DNA of 64,000 nt from Rheinheimera hassiensis. GTDB taxonomy: Bacteria; Pseudomonadota; Gammaproteobacteria; Enterobacterales; Alteromonadaceae. Made by a program: the position numbers and the translations under genes. The stretch is taken from assembly GCF_022436675.1 (NCBI RefSeq), contig NZ_JAKUJZ010000005.1, positions 186,001 through 250,000 on the forward strand, read 5' to 3'. Positions 1 to 9,084 of this stretch are shown in pieces; positions within the stretch are counted from its first letter, which is position 1; each line of letters starts with the position of its first letter. The notes below the pieces were generated by a model that was not told where the DNA came from, did not search any database, and saw nothing but the letters and a program-made list of their open reading frames with translations.

Positions 1-38
1 AAATGCTAAACATGCGAAATAGCGTACAGAAACACAAG

Positions 39-97
39 GTTAAGATAGGTTAAGCAAGGTAAAGCTGGGTAAAACTATGAACTGATTAAAGTAATAG
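39..97 (+). promoter_or_regulatory. Tandem CpxR-type binding sites and candidate promoter
   Basis: Four half-sites lie exactly 10 bp apart: GTTAA at 39-43 and 49-53, GTAAA at 59-63 and 69-73. The last pair reads GTAAA-N5-GTAAA, which is the published E. coli CpxR box. The final half-site occupies the -35 position of a possible promoter whose -10 would be TAATAG at 92-97 (17-nt spacer). The site lies about 65 bp before a lipoprotein gene that leads into cpxR/cpxA-like genes, so autoregulation is the natural reading. Binding itself is inferred. Confidence 0.65.
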
Positions 98-137
98 CCT
101 TCTTAGCGCTGTTAAGAACTTACTTTTATGAGGCGTT

Positions 138-1481
138 ATGCGTATTTTTTTATTATTTTCCCTGCTATTGGGTACAGCTACATTAACCGGATGTGGTAGC
201 AGTAACTCTGATGATACTTCGGCCACTTACACCAGCAGCTATATCCAGCTATATAATGGCTCAGCCAATAGTACTTCAACCCGGCTAATACTTACAGACA
301 GCGATGACAGCAGTGTGCTAGCCGGGGCAGCAACTTATACCGATGCAACATCTTTGGTCACTTATACCCCCGCGACTTACGATATTAAACTAAGCCGCCT
401 TAATAGCGATGGTGATGATATTAGTGCGCTGGAAACCAGCATCACCCTACGACAGAGTTACAAACATCTGCTGTTGCTCACTGGTGATTACAATAGCCCT
501 GAACTGCTGACACTGGAGTTTCTGCGTGATGACAGCCTGACAGACACTTTTAAGCTGTATGTGGTGAGTTTACTTCCGGACGATGCTTATGATGTGTATT
601 TAAGTAAGTCAGATGCCACCTTTGACGACGCTACCCTGGCGGCAACACTGAATTACAGCCAAATAAGCTCTGTGCTGGAGTTTGATAGTGGCAACTACAT
701 TATTTATGTTACTGCCGCAGGCAGCCGTGACATATTATTTCAGTCATCCAAATATAACTTTGAATACCTGACCGAATATGTGCTGGTGCCCCGTATAGCC
801 TCCGGCCCGCTTGCAGGCAATATAGCCGTAGATGTCATTAACAACACCACGACAGTAGGTAACCTGACAGATTTAACAGCCCAGGCCCAGTTCCGGTTGT
901 ATAACAGTATCGACAGCATCGGCAACAGCGATATTTACCTGAACGACAGTATAACTTTTACGTCACTAGCCGCCGATAGCTTGTCTGATTATGTTGAATT
1001 AGCAGCGAAAGACTATCGTTTATCGGCATCAGACGAACAAGGGGTGTTTTATTTAAACAGCGCTTTAATGACATTAAACCAAGGCCAGAGCAAAGCAGTG
1101 GTGTTGTATCAAAATGCCAGCGCCAATACTGCAGCTGTAGTGGTAGAAGAAAGTAATGCGCCACAGATTTATGATTTTGATGTAAACGTGGTAAACACTA
1201 TCACCTCTTATAGCTCTTTAAGCGTCTATTTTGTGCCACCCAATGAAACCATTGATACAGCAGAGTACTATATTACGTCGCTAAACAGTGGCGCCCAAAA
1301 AGAGATTAACGTGCCTGACGGCGAATATACGGTTTTTCTGCTTTATACCGACAGCAATAAGAACCAAACCCTGTTAGCTGAGTCTGAAGTGCAGCAATTT
1401 GTTGCCGGAAGCAATTATTTATTGATTGCCGAACCCGACAACAGCAGCAACAGTGGCTACAAACTAAGCGTGTTACGTTAA
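138..1481 (+). CDS. Secreted lipoprotein, DUF4397-like
   Basis: A 447-residue predicted lipoprotein. A hydrophobic N-terminus ends in a lipobox LTGC with the acylated Cys at position 19, followed by a Ser/Asp/Thr-rich linker. The rest is beta-rich and appears to hold repeated modules of roughly 100 residues, each with a phrase like xYNGSA or YNSIDS near its start, resembling DUF4397 surface domains. That family assignment is by eye and moderate. A GAGGCG ribosome site precedes the ATG. It ends 22 nt before the cpxR-like gene and sits behind the tandem Cpx sites, so it is probably the first gene of the Cpx operon. It may be an envelope target or an accessory sensor; its function is unknown. 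Confidence 0.7.
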   Translation: MRIFLLFSLLLGTATLTGCGSSNSDDTSATYTSSYIQLYNGSANSTSTRLILTDSDDSSVLAGAATYTDATSLVTYTPATYDIKLSRLNSDGDDISALETSITLRQSYKHLLLLTGDYNSPELLTLEFLRDDSLTDTFKLYVVSLLPDDAYDVYLSKSDATFDDATLAATLNYSQISSVLEFDSGNYIIYVTAAGSRDILFQSSKYNFEYLTEYVLVPRIASGPLAGNIAVDVINNTTTVGNLTDLTAQAQFRLYNSIDSIGNSDIYLNDSITFTSLAADSLSDYVELAAKDYRLSASDEQGVFYLNSALMTLNQGQSKAVVLYQNASANTAAVVVEESNAPQIYDFDVNVVNTITSYSSLSVYFVPPNETIDTAEYYITSLNSGAQKEINVPDGEYTVFLLYTDSNKNQTLLAESEVQQFVAGSNYLLIAEPDNSSNSGYKLSVLR

Positions 1482-1503
1482 CTTTTTCGCGCCAGAGGTA
1501 GAT

Positions 1504-2196
1504 GTGATCCGGTTATTATTAATTGATGATGATGTAACACTAACCACCTTATTGGCAGAGTACCTGCAAAAAGATGGTTTTCATCTTACCGTTATAAATG
1601 ATGGTATAACCGGATTACGTAGTTGCCAACAGCAACAGTTTGACTTGATTATTCTGGATGTGATGATGCCGCAACTGGATGGCATTTCGGTGTTAAAACA
1701 ACTACGGCATTTCAGCAATGTCCCGGTGATAATGCTAACTGCGCGTGGTGAGGATCTGGACAAAGTGATTGGCCTGGAATTGGGAGCGGATGATTACATT
1801 GCCAAGCCTTGCTTACCGCGGGAGCTTAGTGCCCGAATTAAAGCAATATTGCGCCGCGTACAGCAAAACAACAACCAAACTGAATTGAAGCTAGGCGCTT
1901 TGCACATTAAGCCGGTTAACCGTAGCGTGTCGCTAGACCAACAGATGATTGAATTAACCGGCGCCGAATTCAACATTCTGTACCTACTAACACAGTACGC
2001 GGGTACCATTGTCAGCAAGGCTGAGTTGTCACAACAAGCCCTTGGCAAACCTTTAGGCAGCTATGACCGTAATATTGATGTGCATATCAGTCATATCAGA
2101 CAAAAATTAGGCAAGCTACCGGCCGGGCAACAATGGATCACCTCAGTCCGGGGTAAAGGTTATCAGTTCACTTACCCGTTTGGTGGTGGAGTATAA
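1504..2196 (+). CDS. cpxR: OmpR-family response regulator, CpxR-like
   Basis: A 230-residue response regulator starting with GTG. The receiver domain (about 1-115) has the acidic triad DDD at 8-10, the phospho-acceptor Asp52 in LDVMMPQLDG and the switch Lys in DDYIAKP. The C-terminal winged helix (about 130-228) ends in the usual RGKGYQF strand of OmpR/PhoB proteins. Its sequence, the kinase gene 4 nt downstream and the GTAAA-N5-GTAAA sites upstream all agree with CpxR, the transcriptional effector of envelope stress. No in-frame ATG lies close upstream, so the GTG start is taken. Confidence 0.85.
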   Translation: MIRLLLIDDDVTLTTLLAEYLQKDGFHLTVINDGITGLRSCQQQQFDLIILDVMMPQLDGISVLKQLRHFSNVPVIMLTARGEDLDKVIGLELGADDYIAKPCLPRELSARIKAILRRVQQNNNQTELKLGALHIKPVNRSVSLDQQMIELTGAEFNILYLLTQYAGTIVSKAELSQQALGKPLGSYDRNIDVHISHIRQKLGKLPAGQQWITSVRGKGYQFTYPFGGGV

Positions 2197-2200
2197 CAAT

Positions 2201-3355
2201 ATGCATAAATTGTTCTGGCGCTTTTTTCTTGTATTTTGGGCCACACTGTTAATGGCCGTTATTTTGGTACGCTTAACTTTTACCTGGGATAACTCGTCAC
2301 GCTTGCTACCGCCAGAGAATATGCTGCCAGCCGGAGCGGTTTTTTTTGCCACACCATCGATACCGGCATACCGTATAAATGCCTCCGACTTATCTGCGAC
2401 AATTGATATCTCAAGACACCCTGTACCGCCATTCTGGCGCCATCCGCTGTTACACTTGTCGGTGTTGCTGGCTGCCAGTATCTTGTTCAGTTGGGTACTG
2501 GCACGCAATATTGCTGCACCGGTTCGTCAGCTAAAGCTGGCTCTGGCGGGGCTGGCAGCAAATAACTGGCGTACCCAGTTAGGCCCGGAATTGATAACCC
2601 GACGGGACGAGTTTGGCAGCCTGAGCCGGAACTTCAACCAAATGGCTGGTCAGGCGGCAGAGGCCATTGCCTCACAGCGCCGCCTTCTGCACGATGTATC
2701 ACACGAGTTACGATCCCCGCTGGCCAGGATGCAAATTCTCACCGGGCTGGCGGCGCAATCCCCGTCTTATACCGCCATGGCGATGGAAAAAATAGAGCAG
2801 GAAGCCAGTAAACTGGATGAACTTGTCACTGAAATCCTGACCTTTTCCAGGCTGGAGAGCGGCGCAGTCAGTGCCGAACATATTGATATAAACCTGGCGG
2901 AGCTGGTTTCCTCAGTCTGTGATGATGCACGGCTGGAAGCTGACAGCAGCAACAAGTCGCTGTGGCTACATCTGGAAAATGTACCATTAATTAAAGGCGA
3001 CCCGTCGCTGTTGTACAGCGCAATAGAAAATGTGATCCGTAACGCGGTGAAATACACACCACCTTATTCTGAGGTAAGTATTTGCTTACGACAACATCAA
3101 CACCAGTTAAGTTTGCAAGTTCGCGATCAAGGCCCGGGCGTACCGCCGCAATATTTGTCTAAGTTATTTACCCCCTTCTTTCGGGCACAAAGCAACCACA
3201 ACGGCATAGGCCTGGGATTAAGTATTGCCAAACGCGCAACAGAAGCATGCAACGGCAGCATAGATGTAGCCAATATTATGACAAATAATGAAATTTCCGG
3301 CTTTAGTGTAGTGATCAGTTTACCACTCAATTCATCTGTAATTCAGTTACAATGA
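2201..3355 (+). CDS. cpxA: Sensor histidine kinase, CpxA-like with a short sensor loop
   Basis: A 384-residue membrane kinase. The ATG at 2201 is preferred over an upstream TTG inside cpxR because a GGTGGAG ribosome site precedes it. Order: TM1 (about 8-25), a periplasmic loop of only about 57 residues, TM2 (about 83-100), HAMP (about 101-155), the H-box HDVSHELRSPL with phospho-acceptor His168, then an HATPase with N-box ENVIRNAVKYT, G1 DQGPGVP and G2 GIGLGLSIA. All catalytic boxes are intact. From general knowledge the E. coli CpxA periplasmic domain is about twice as large, so stimulus sensing here may differ. It is co-transcribed with cpxR. Confidence 0.82.
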   Translation: MHKLFWRFFLVFWATLLMAVILVRLTFTWDNSSRLLPPENMLPAGAVFFATPSIPAYRINASDLSATIDISRHPVPPFWRHPLLHLSVLLAASILFSWVLARNIAAPVRQLKLALAGLAANNWRTQLGPELITRRDEFGSLSRNFNQMAGQAAEAIASQRRLLHDVSHELRSPLARMQILTGLAAQSPSYTAMAMEKIEQEASKLDELVTEILTFSRLESGAVSAEHIDINLAELVSSVCDDARLEADSSNKSLWLHLENVPLIKGDPSLLYSAIENVIRNAVKYTPPYSEVSICLRQHQHQLSLQVRDQGPGVPPQYLSKLFTPFFRAQSNHNGIGLGLSIAKRATEACNGSIDVANIMTNNEISGFSVVISLPLNSSVIQLQ

Positions 3356-3438
3356 CTATATTGAAAAAATTTTCCCAATTCAGTTAAAGGTCAGCCATAC
3401 TGTATCAGATTGGCTAACAGCTAAAGGCAAGGATCGCT

Positions 3439-3822
3439 ATGACGCAACAGCAATGCTCAGTACTTATTATTGACGACGCCTATACAGTGCGGGAATACCT
3501 GCGCCAAACTCTGCTTCATCTTGGCATTAGCAACGTGCAGGAAGCCTCTAACGGCAAGCGCGGGCTATCAGCTTTTGCTGAGCAACAGCATGATTTAGTA
3601 TTTCTTGATATTGAACTACCTGACATTAACGGTCAGCAGCTACTGCAACAAATTAAAACTCAGGCTGACAAAACCCATGTTGTGATGGTTACAGCCCACA
3701 ATTCAGTTGATAATGTGCGTAACAGCATAGCCTCGGGTGCCAGTGGTTTTATCGCTAAACCCTTTTCGCCACAAAAAATAAAAAACATTGTTGAACGCTG
3801 CCTGTCAGCCAAACTAAATTAA
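3439..3822 (+). CDS. Receiver-only (CheY-like) response regulator
   Basis: A 127-residue stand-alone receiver domain. It has the acidic pair DD at 12-13, the phosphorylation site Asp57 in FLDIELPD, Thr85 in MVTAHN and Lys107 in AKPFSP, so the phosphorylation machinery looks complete. No output domain is attached. An AAGGCAAGGA ribosome site precedes the ATG. It lies 83 nt after cpxA in the same orientation and may be an extra phosphate acceptor or a protein-interaction output of that kinase. There are no chemotaxis genes nearby to support a true CheY role. Confidence 0.85.
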   Translation: MTQQQCSVLIIDDAYTVREYLRQTLLHLGISNVQEASNGKRGLSAFAEQQHDLVFLDIELPDINGQQLLQQIKTQADKTHVVMVTAHNSVDNVRNSIASGASGFIAKPFSPQKIKNIVERCLSAKLN

Positions 3823-3901
3823 ACATTTGCGTATTCAGCCTTAATTCAGCCACTTTAAAGTACGGTATTGATACTGATTTTTATTAACCAGGAGTGTCAA
3901 G

Positions 3902-4177
3902 ATGAAATTAAGCCTGAAAACATTGTTACTTACTGCAATAGTGTCAGCGATTTCACTTTCTGCGCAAGCGGATGATATTGAAGGTAAAATTGATGCTATC
4001 AATGCTGAAGCCCAATCTTTTGTTGTGCAAGGAATAACTTTCTTTACCGAGACAACAACCGATTATGATGATGGCCTCAGAACCTTTGCCGATTTAAAAG
4101 TCGGACAAAATATTGAGGTAGATTTTGAGTATCGCGATAAACGTCACATTGCTACAGAAATAGAACTCGAGAAATAA
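3902..4177 (+). CDS. Small periplasmic DUF5666-type protein
   Basis: A 91-residue protein with a Sec signal peptide (hydrophobic core 5-20, likely cleavage after AQA at about residue 23). The mature part begins IEGKIDAINAEAQSFVVQG and continues with FADLKVGQNIEVDFEYRD, the OB-fold-like beta pattern of DUF5666 proteins. The function is unknown; a periplasmic binding role is possible. A good ribosome site (CAGGAG) precedes the ATG and a strong terminator follows. It is the last gene of the rightward Cpx region. Confidence 0.75.
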   Translation: MKLSLKTLLLTAIVSAISLSAQADDIEGKIDAINAEAQSFVVQGITFFTETTTDYDDGLRTFADLKVGQNIEVDFEYRDKRHIATEIELEK

Positions 4178-4192
4178 AGCGTTCTGCTTCTG

Positions 4193-4226
4193 AAAAGGCT
4201 GCACCCTTTATGGTGCAGCCTTTTTT
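4193..4226. terminator. Bidirectional rho-independent terminator
   Basis: A 9-bp GC-rich stem, GGCTGCACC (4197-4205) with GGTGCAGCC (4212-4220), is followed by six T on the plus strand and preceded by four A. It can therefore end both the rightward DUF5666 gene and the leftward phytase gene, whose stop codon is about 28 nt away. Confidence 0.9.
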
Positions 4227-4247
4227 ATTGCAAATTATTGTTTGAAG

Positions 4248-6164
4248 CTACTGTAATTGCTGCAAAATATGCTGCCATGGCACCAGCTTCAGGTTTTGCC
4301 CCTGCTCCGGCATGCGGTTACGGCCATCCTGCACTATCAATGCTCCCTGCTCAAAACCTGGCCCCAATGAGCGCGTGGTTACCTCAAGGCCATCGGTTTC
4401 AGAAGCACCGTCGATACCCAGCTGCGGGTTAGTGCTGATACGAAAGTGTAACCGCTGTGCATAAGGTGGCGCGGCGTCAAACAACAGGTAACTATTGTTA
4501 CCCTGGCTTGATACCAGTAAATAACTACTACCGTTGTGCTCTGCCAAAGCAATGCCTTCAATATCATCTACCAACTGCTGACCATCCACGCGGATTACCG
4601 CGTCGCCGGTTGTCGCTGCATCCGCTTCAGCGGCAAAACGCCAGATGGCCTCGTCTTCCTCGCCAACAAACAATACGCCGCGTTTATCATCAGCCACACA
4701 ACCTTCCGGCTGCGAGGGCACCTGCAATGAGCGCACTAAAGTGCCCTGCCAGGCTGTGCCATCGGTATCGATACGGTATTGCTGAATTAAGCCCGATTTA
4801 TCATTAACAAACACATAGTGCTTATTGCTTTGTGCACTGTGGTACATACACAAGCCATAAATATCGTCCATTCCGGTCGCTACTTTGCCGGCAGTGTGCA
4901 GCTTGCCGCTGTTATCAATAGCAAACAGTTGCAGGCTGTTATCGTCACGCAAACTGGCCGCCGCAATATCGTAGGCCCTGCCCTGCCAGTTAAGGCCATA
5001 GCGTACATCCACATTATTTAACCGGCCCACGCTAAGCTGCTGCACACGCTTACCCTGCATATTGTAAACATCCAACCCGGCGCGCTTGTCAGTACCAAGG
5101 ATCAGGCTAAGCTCAGGCTTGTTTGGATGATGCCACACTGCAGGGTCGTCCATTACATCGCCACGCTGACTGGCTGCTTCGGTCTGCAGTGTTGGCTGCA
5201 ACTGCGTTATCGCCTCTTTATGGCTACGCTCATTTGCCAGCGGCAGTGTTAGCGATAACTGCTGCACCGCTTCGGCATCTTCGCTGCTGATATAGGCTGT
5301 CGCGGTGTTGCTGTGCATACTGACAGCTAAACCGCTGGCCTCAGCCAACGCCGGCACAGCAGTGGCGCTGCGCAGTTGGCCATCACTGTTAATCAGCAAT
5401 AACCTGGCCGGCTGTTCTTCCAGTGCCAGCAGACTGCCGTCAGGCAAGGTTTGCAATGCCTTTACTTCGCCTTGCAGCTGCCCGAAAGGTTTATTTACCT
5501 GCACTAAACTACGACCTTCGTCGGCTTCAGGTTCAGCCTGGTAGCGCCAGATAGCGCGATCAGCTTCGGCGATATACAGCGCACCGGCGTTTTGATCTAC
5601 TGCGCAGGCGGTGCTGTCATAAGGTATATTCAGCTCACGTATAACCACCGGTTGTGCCAGCCATTGTTGCTGCTGTTGCAGCAGTAACTGATCAGCTCCG
5701 CCGCGGCCACCGAGTAAAAACAGGCTGAGCTGCTGGTTTTCACTACTGTGATAAAAACACAGATCCTCTACCACGCGACTGCTGATCAGCTGTTGCTGCA
5801 TCAGCTGCAGCGGCGCTGACTCTGCCGGGGTAAAACGCCACAGATACAGGCTGTTACTATTGTCTTCGATCGCAGCCAGTAGCACGCTATCGTCGCTAAG
5901 CGGCTGCACTGTCAGCCGGATAAAAGCGCCGTCGTAACGGCTTAGTACAGCTGCGCCCTGTTGCACTTGCAAGCCTGTAGCGTCAGTAAACAGCTGGTAA
6001 GCCGTGCCGGCCAGTTGCACATCCTGGTAATGGCTGGCATTAACAGCCACTGCCTGTGGCTCCGGCGTTAGTGAACCCGGCTTATCTGCCTGGCAGGCGC
6101 TTAACAAGCCTGCCAGCGCCAGACTAACCACGCTGAGTTTAAACATATTTTTATTGTTTAACAT
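4248..6164 (-). CDS. Beta-propeller phytase lipoprotein with a double propeller
   Basis: A 638-residue predicted outer-membrane lipoprotein (lipobox LLSAC, Cys24, Gln at +2). The C-terminal half (about 320-638) is a canonical beta-propeller phytase: DDPAVWHHP, NNVDVRYG, YGLCMYHS, PEGCVADD, VGEEDEAIW and DDIEGIALA are all present. Such enzymes hydrolyse calcium-phytate to release phosphate. The N-terminal half repeats the fold in degraded form (EDLCFYHS, ALYIAEADRAIW), as in known dual-domain phytases where the first domain is incomplete and assists the second. An AAGGAAA site lies 8 nt before the ATG. It is 14 nt downstream of the TonB receptor gene, so the two form one leftward operon. Confidence 0.88.
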   Translation of the reverse strand: MLNNKNMFKLSVVSLALAGLLSACQADKPGSLTPEPQAVAVNASHYQDVQLAGTAYQLFTDATGLQVQQGAAVLSRYDGAFIRLTVQPLSDDSVLLAAIEDNSNSLYLWRFTPAESAPLQLMQQQLISSRVVEDLCFYHSSENQQLSLFLLGGRGGADQLLLQQQQQWLAQPVVIRELNIPYDSTACAVDQNAGALYIAEADRAIWRYQAEPEADEGRSLVQVNKPFGQLQGEVKALQTLPDGSLLALEEQPARLLLINSDGQLRSATAVPALAEASGLAVSMHSNTATAYISSEDAEAVQQLSLTLPLANERSHKEAITQLQPTLQTEAASQRGDVMDDPAVWHHPNKPELSLILGTDKRAGLDVYNMQGKRVQQLSVGRLNNVDVRYGLNWQGRAYDIAAASLRDDNSLQLFAIDNSGKLHTAGKVATGMDDIYGLCMYHSAQSNKHYVFVNDKSGLIQQYRIDTDGTAWQGTLVRSLQVPSQPEGCVADDKRGVLFVGEEDEAIWRFAAEADAATTGDAVIRVDGQQLVDDIEGIALAEHNGSSYLLVSSQGNNSYLLFDAAPPYAQRLHFRISTNPQLGIDGASETDGLEVTTRSLGPGFEQGALIVQDGRNRMPEQGQNLKLVPWQHILQQLQ

Positions 6165-6178
6165 TGTGCTTTCCTTGC

Positions 6179-8944
6179 TTACCAGTTGGTGATCTGCACG
6201 CCCAGCACAAAGGTGCGGCCATATTGCTCATACTGGAAGTTATACGGCTTGCGCCCGGTGTAAGCATAGTATGGTTCGTCATTCAAATTGACCACGTTAA
6301 AGTACAGTTGCATACCACGGCGGATGGTCCACTTCCCGGTAAAATCGAGCTGCATATGATCATCAGAATACACATCATAGGCAGCATCGGTCACATCGCC
6401 CACTTCGGCCAGATACTTAGACTTATAATTAGCTGCCAAACGCAGGCTGATTACATCAGTTTCATAACCCAGGCTCAGGTTAGCGGTTTTATCTGACTGG
6501 CTGGGCAGCGCCACTTCGCGGCTAAACAATGCGCCATCATCAAACCATTCAATATCGGCGGCAGAATCGGTTAATGTAAGGTTGGCAGACAACAACAGGT
6601 TATCCAGCCAATTACCGAAACCCGATACCTTATGAATAGCGTTCAGCTCCAGGCCGTATAAATCGGCCTTACCACCGTTAACATAGGTTTCGGCCACCGC
6701 AAAATCGGCATACGCGCCGCGACCGGCTAAATCAGCCTCGTAGATAAAGTCGTCAATTTGTTTATAAAACAACATGGCAGAGACCACGCCGAGCTTGTCG
6801 GCATAATGCTCAATACCCAGGTCAAAGTTATTTGACGTCAGCGCCTTTAGCTCCGGATTACCAAAGGCGGCTTCGAGCTCATCATCATCCTCTTCCAGAA
6901 TAAATGCCGGCGATAACTGTTCAAAGTTAGGCCTTACCAAGCCGGTGCTGAACGCCGCGCGCACTATACTTTGCTCCGACAGGTTATAGCGCCCTACCAC
7001 AGCCGGTAACCAATAACCTTCAGAGCTGTTCACCCGATTGGCACTGAATACTTCTTCTATAGCATCATAGCGGCTGCCTGTTGCTTCACGTTTCTCGTGC
7101 TCATAACGCACACCGGTAATCAGCTGCCAGTTATCACGTTCCCACTGCGCCATAAAGTACGCCGCGCTGATATCTTCATCTACCTGGTAGTCGTTAATTT
7201 GTGACTCAACTTCGTCAATAAAATCGTCACGGTCTAAGCTGCTAACCAACTGATAAATACTGCCGCTGTTAATCGCTGAACCCATATTACCCAAGCCGTA
7301 ATCCACCGTGCCGCTGGCGTAGTCAGTCATGCTTAGCGCGCTAATACCCAGATCAGCAAAGTCTTCAAACAGCCAGACATCCTCTTCGGCGCTTTTCTCG
7401 CGCTGGCTAAACTTAGCACCGCTTTTTAGCAGCACGCTGCCATTACGCTGAATAATTTCGCGGCTGAGGTCAAACTTAATATTACGTTCGGTTTCTTTGG
7501 CGTAGGTATCGCCCATCTCAACTTCTTTCAGCTCATAACCGTCGGCCAGAAATGCTTCTGCCGGCGCAGTTAAACGCAAAATATTGCTGCCGCTAAAGCC
7601 GACACCTTCGTCAAACTCCTGGTCAAAATCAGCCGCGGCTATATTAAACGGCGTATCTTCATCAGCTTTACTGGCGCCAGCTTCCAACAACCATTCCCAA
7701 CTGCCGGAAATTTGTTTGGTACCAATCACCAGTGCGCTGATGCTTTGGGTTTCTTCCCGCTGCTTCAGTGAGCGGATAAGCTCAGCCCCACCACTGCTGC
7801 CGGTAAATTGCGGATCGGCCAATTCCACTATCATGCCCTGACGCGTTTCGGTGTCACTAAAACGGCTGTACAAGCTACGCAGGTAATACTCGTTGTTGTT
7901 ACCTGGCCGGTAATCCATGTTCAGCGCCAGGCCGATGCGTTCGCGGCTGATCACATAATCGCGCAGTTCAAACTCTTCCAGTCCCTCGTCAAAATCCCAG
8001 CTGCCGCCGGTCTCAACGTTTTCAGAGCCGAATTTACGCTCGGCGTAACTGGCTGCTATGGCAATACCTAAGCTATCGGTTTCACCAGCAGCATCAAGTA
8101 TCTTACTGAACACGCCGGAGACCTTGGGGCTGGTTTTACTTTGCTGCTCGTTATAGCCGGCCTCTGCAGTAAAAGAGTAAAAATCGTTGCTGCGATCAAA
8201 AGCCGACAAGCTTTTAATTTCAACGGTACCGCCTAAGGACCCGGCCGGCATATCCGGTGTCAGGGTTTTGTTTACTTCTACTGATTCGAGCAGATCAGAT
8301 GGGATCACGTCCAATGCAACTGCGCGACGGCCGGCTTCGGGCGCGGCTAATTGAGTACCGTTGTAGGTTACTGCGTTGTAATCCGGCGCCAAACCGCGCA
8401 CACGGACAAAACGGCCTTCGCCCTGATCACGCTCTACTGATAACCCGGCAAGACGTTGCAAGGCTTCGCTGACATTGCTGTCCGGGAACTGACCCATTTC
8501 ATCGGTACTGGCCACGGTAACAATACCGCCTGCATTGCGCTGGCGGTTCAGCGCTTTACTTACCGCGCCGGATTGCCCCACCACTTCTATATGCTCTACA
8601 TCTTCACTGGCAGACAGCAGCTTAATATCGCCCAGACGCTGTTCAGTATCGGCTACCACCAGCACCCGGGTTTCCGGCACAGCACCAAGATAATTCACCA
8701 GCAGAGTATAAGTGCCCGACGGCAGCTGATTAAACTGAAAGCGGCCGTCCGCTGCGGTGGTACGGCTTAGCTTTAGCTCAGGAATACTGACTTGTGCACC
8801 GGTCAGCAGGTTGCTGCGGTTATCAGTAATACGGCCCTGTACGTCGGCATCGGCGAATACCGGGGCAGATAACGTGGCAAACGCCAGGCTTATGGCACAG
8901 GCCAACGCGCTGCGTGAAGTATGTTGGTGATGGGTCGGTTTCAT
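6179..8944 (-). CDS. TonB-dependent outer-membrane receptor
   Basis: A 921-residue receptor. It has a signal peptide (cleavage after VFA, about residue 31), a carboxypeptidase-regulatory-like domain (about 34-105, VQGRITDNRSNLLTGAQVSI), a plug domain (about 130-250, GIVTVASTDEMGQFPDSN) and a C-terminal 22-strand barrel that ends in an aromatic residue (ITNW). These proteins import large or scarce substrates using TonB energy. Being 5' of the phytase gene in one operon, it is probably the importer of phytate or a phytase product; that is inference. A GAGAG ribosome site precedes the ATG. Confidence 0.88.
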   Translation of the reverse strand: MKPTHHQHTSRSALACAISLAFATLSAPVFADADVQGRITDNRSNLLTGAQVSIPELKLSRTTAADGRFQFNQLPSGTYTLLVNYLGAVPETRVLVVADTEQRLGDIKLLSASEDVEHIEVVGQSGAVSKALNRQRNAGGIVTVASTDEMGQFPDSNVSEALQRLAGLSVERDQGEGRFVRVRGLAPDYNAVTYNGTQLAAPEAGRRAVALDVIPSDLLESVEVNKTLTPDMPAGSLGGTVEIKSLSAFDRSNDFYSFTAEAGYNEQQSKTSPKVSGVFSKILDAAGETDSLGIAIAASYAERKFGSENVETGGSWDFDEGLEEFELRDYVISRERIGLALNMDYRPGNNNEYYLRSLYSRFSDTETRQGMIVELADPQFTGSSGGAELIRSLKQREETQSISALVIGTKQISGSWEWLLEAGASKADEDTPFNIAAADFDQEFDEGVGFSGSNILRLTAPAEAFLADGYELKEVEMGDTYAKETERNIKFDLSREIIQRNGSVLLKSGAKFSQREKSAEEDVWLFEDFADLGISALSMTDYASGTVDYGLGNMGSAINSGSIYQLVSSLDRDDFIDEVESQINDYQVDEDISAAYFMAQWERDNWQLITGVRYEHEKREATGSRYDAIEEVFSANRVNSSEGYWLPAVVGRYNLSEQSIVRAAFSTGLVRPNFEQLSPAFILEEDDDELEAAFGNPELKALTSNNFDLGIEHYADKLGVVSAMLFYKQIDDFIYEADLAGRGAYADFAVAETYVNGGKADLYGLELNAIHKVSGFGNWLDNLLLSANLTLTDSAADIEWFDDGALFSREVALPSQSDKTANLSLGYETDVISLRLAANYKSKYLAEVGDVTDAAYDVYSDDHMQLDFTGKWTIRRGMQLYFNVVNLNDEPYYAYTGRKPYNFQYEQYGRTFVLGVQITNW

Positions 8945-9084
8945 CGGTTACTCTCAGATCACGGCTAATAATTGCGCTAAAGTTTGCCGGGTCTGTGTGA
9001 CAAAACGCCGTTTGTTAACACTACGCGCTGAGCCGATATGACCCGGGTCTTAACGGTGCAACGCAATGCCGTAAGCAGCAAAGC

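Noticed and set aside
740..1164. Minus-strand open frames inside the lipoprotein gene
   Set aside because: They lie wholly inside a well-supported gene, have no ribosome site and show no family features. The same applies to many antisense frames throughout the window.
8985..9015. A second Pho-box on the minus strand facing the TonB receptor gene
   Set aside because: Only one half-site-like TTGTCAC is present; no partner repeat lies 11 bp away.
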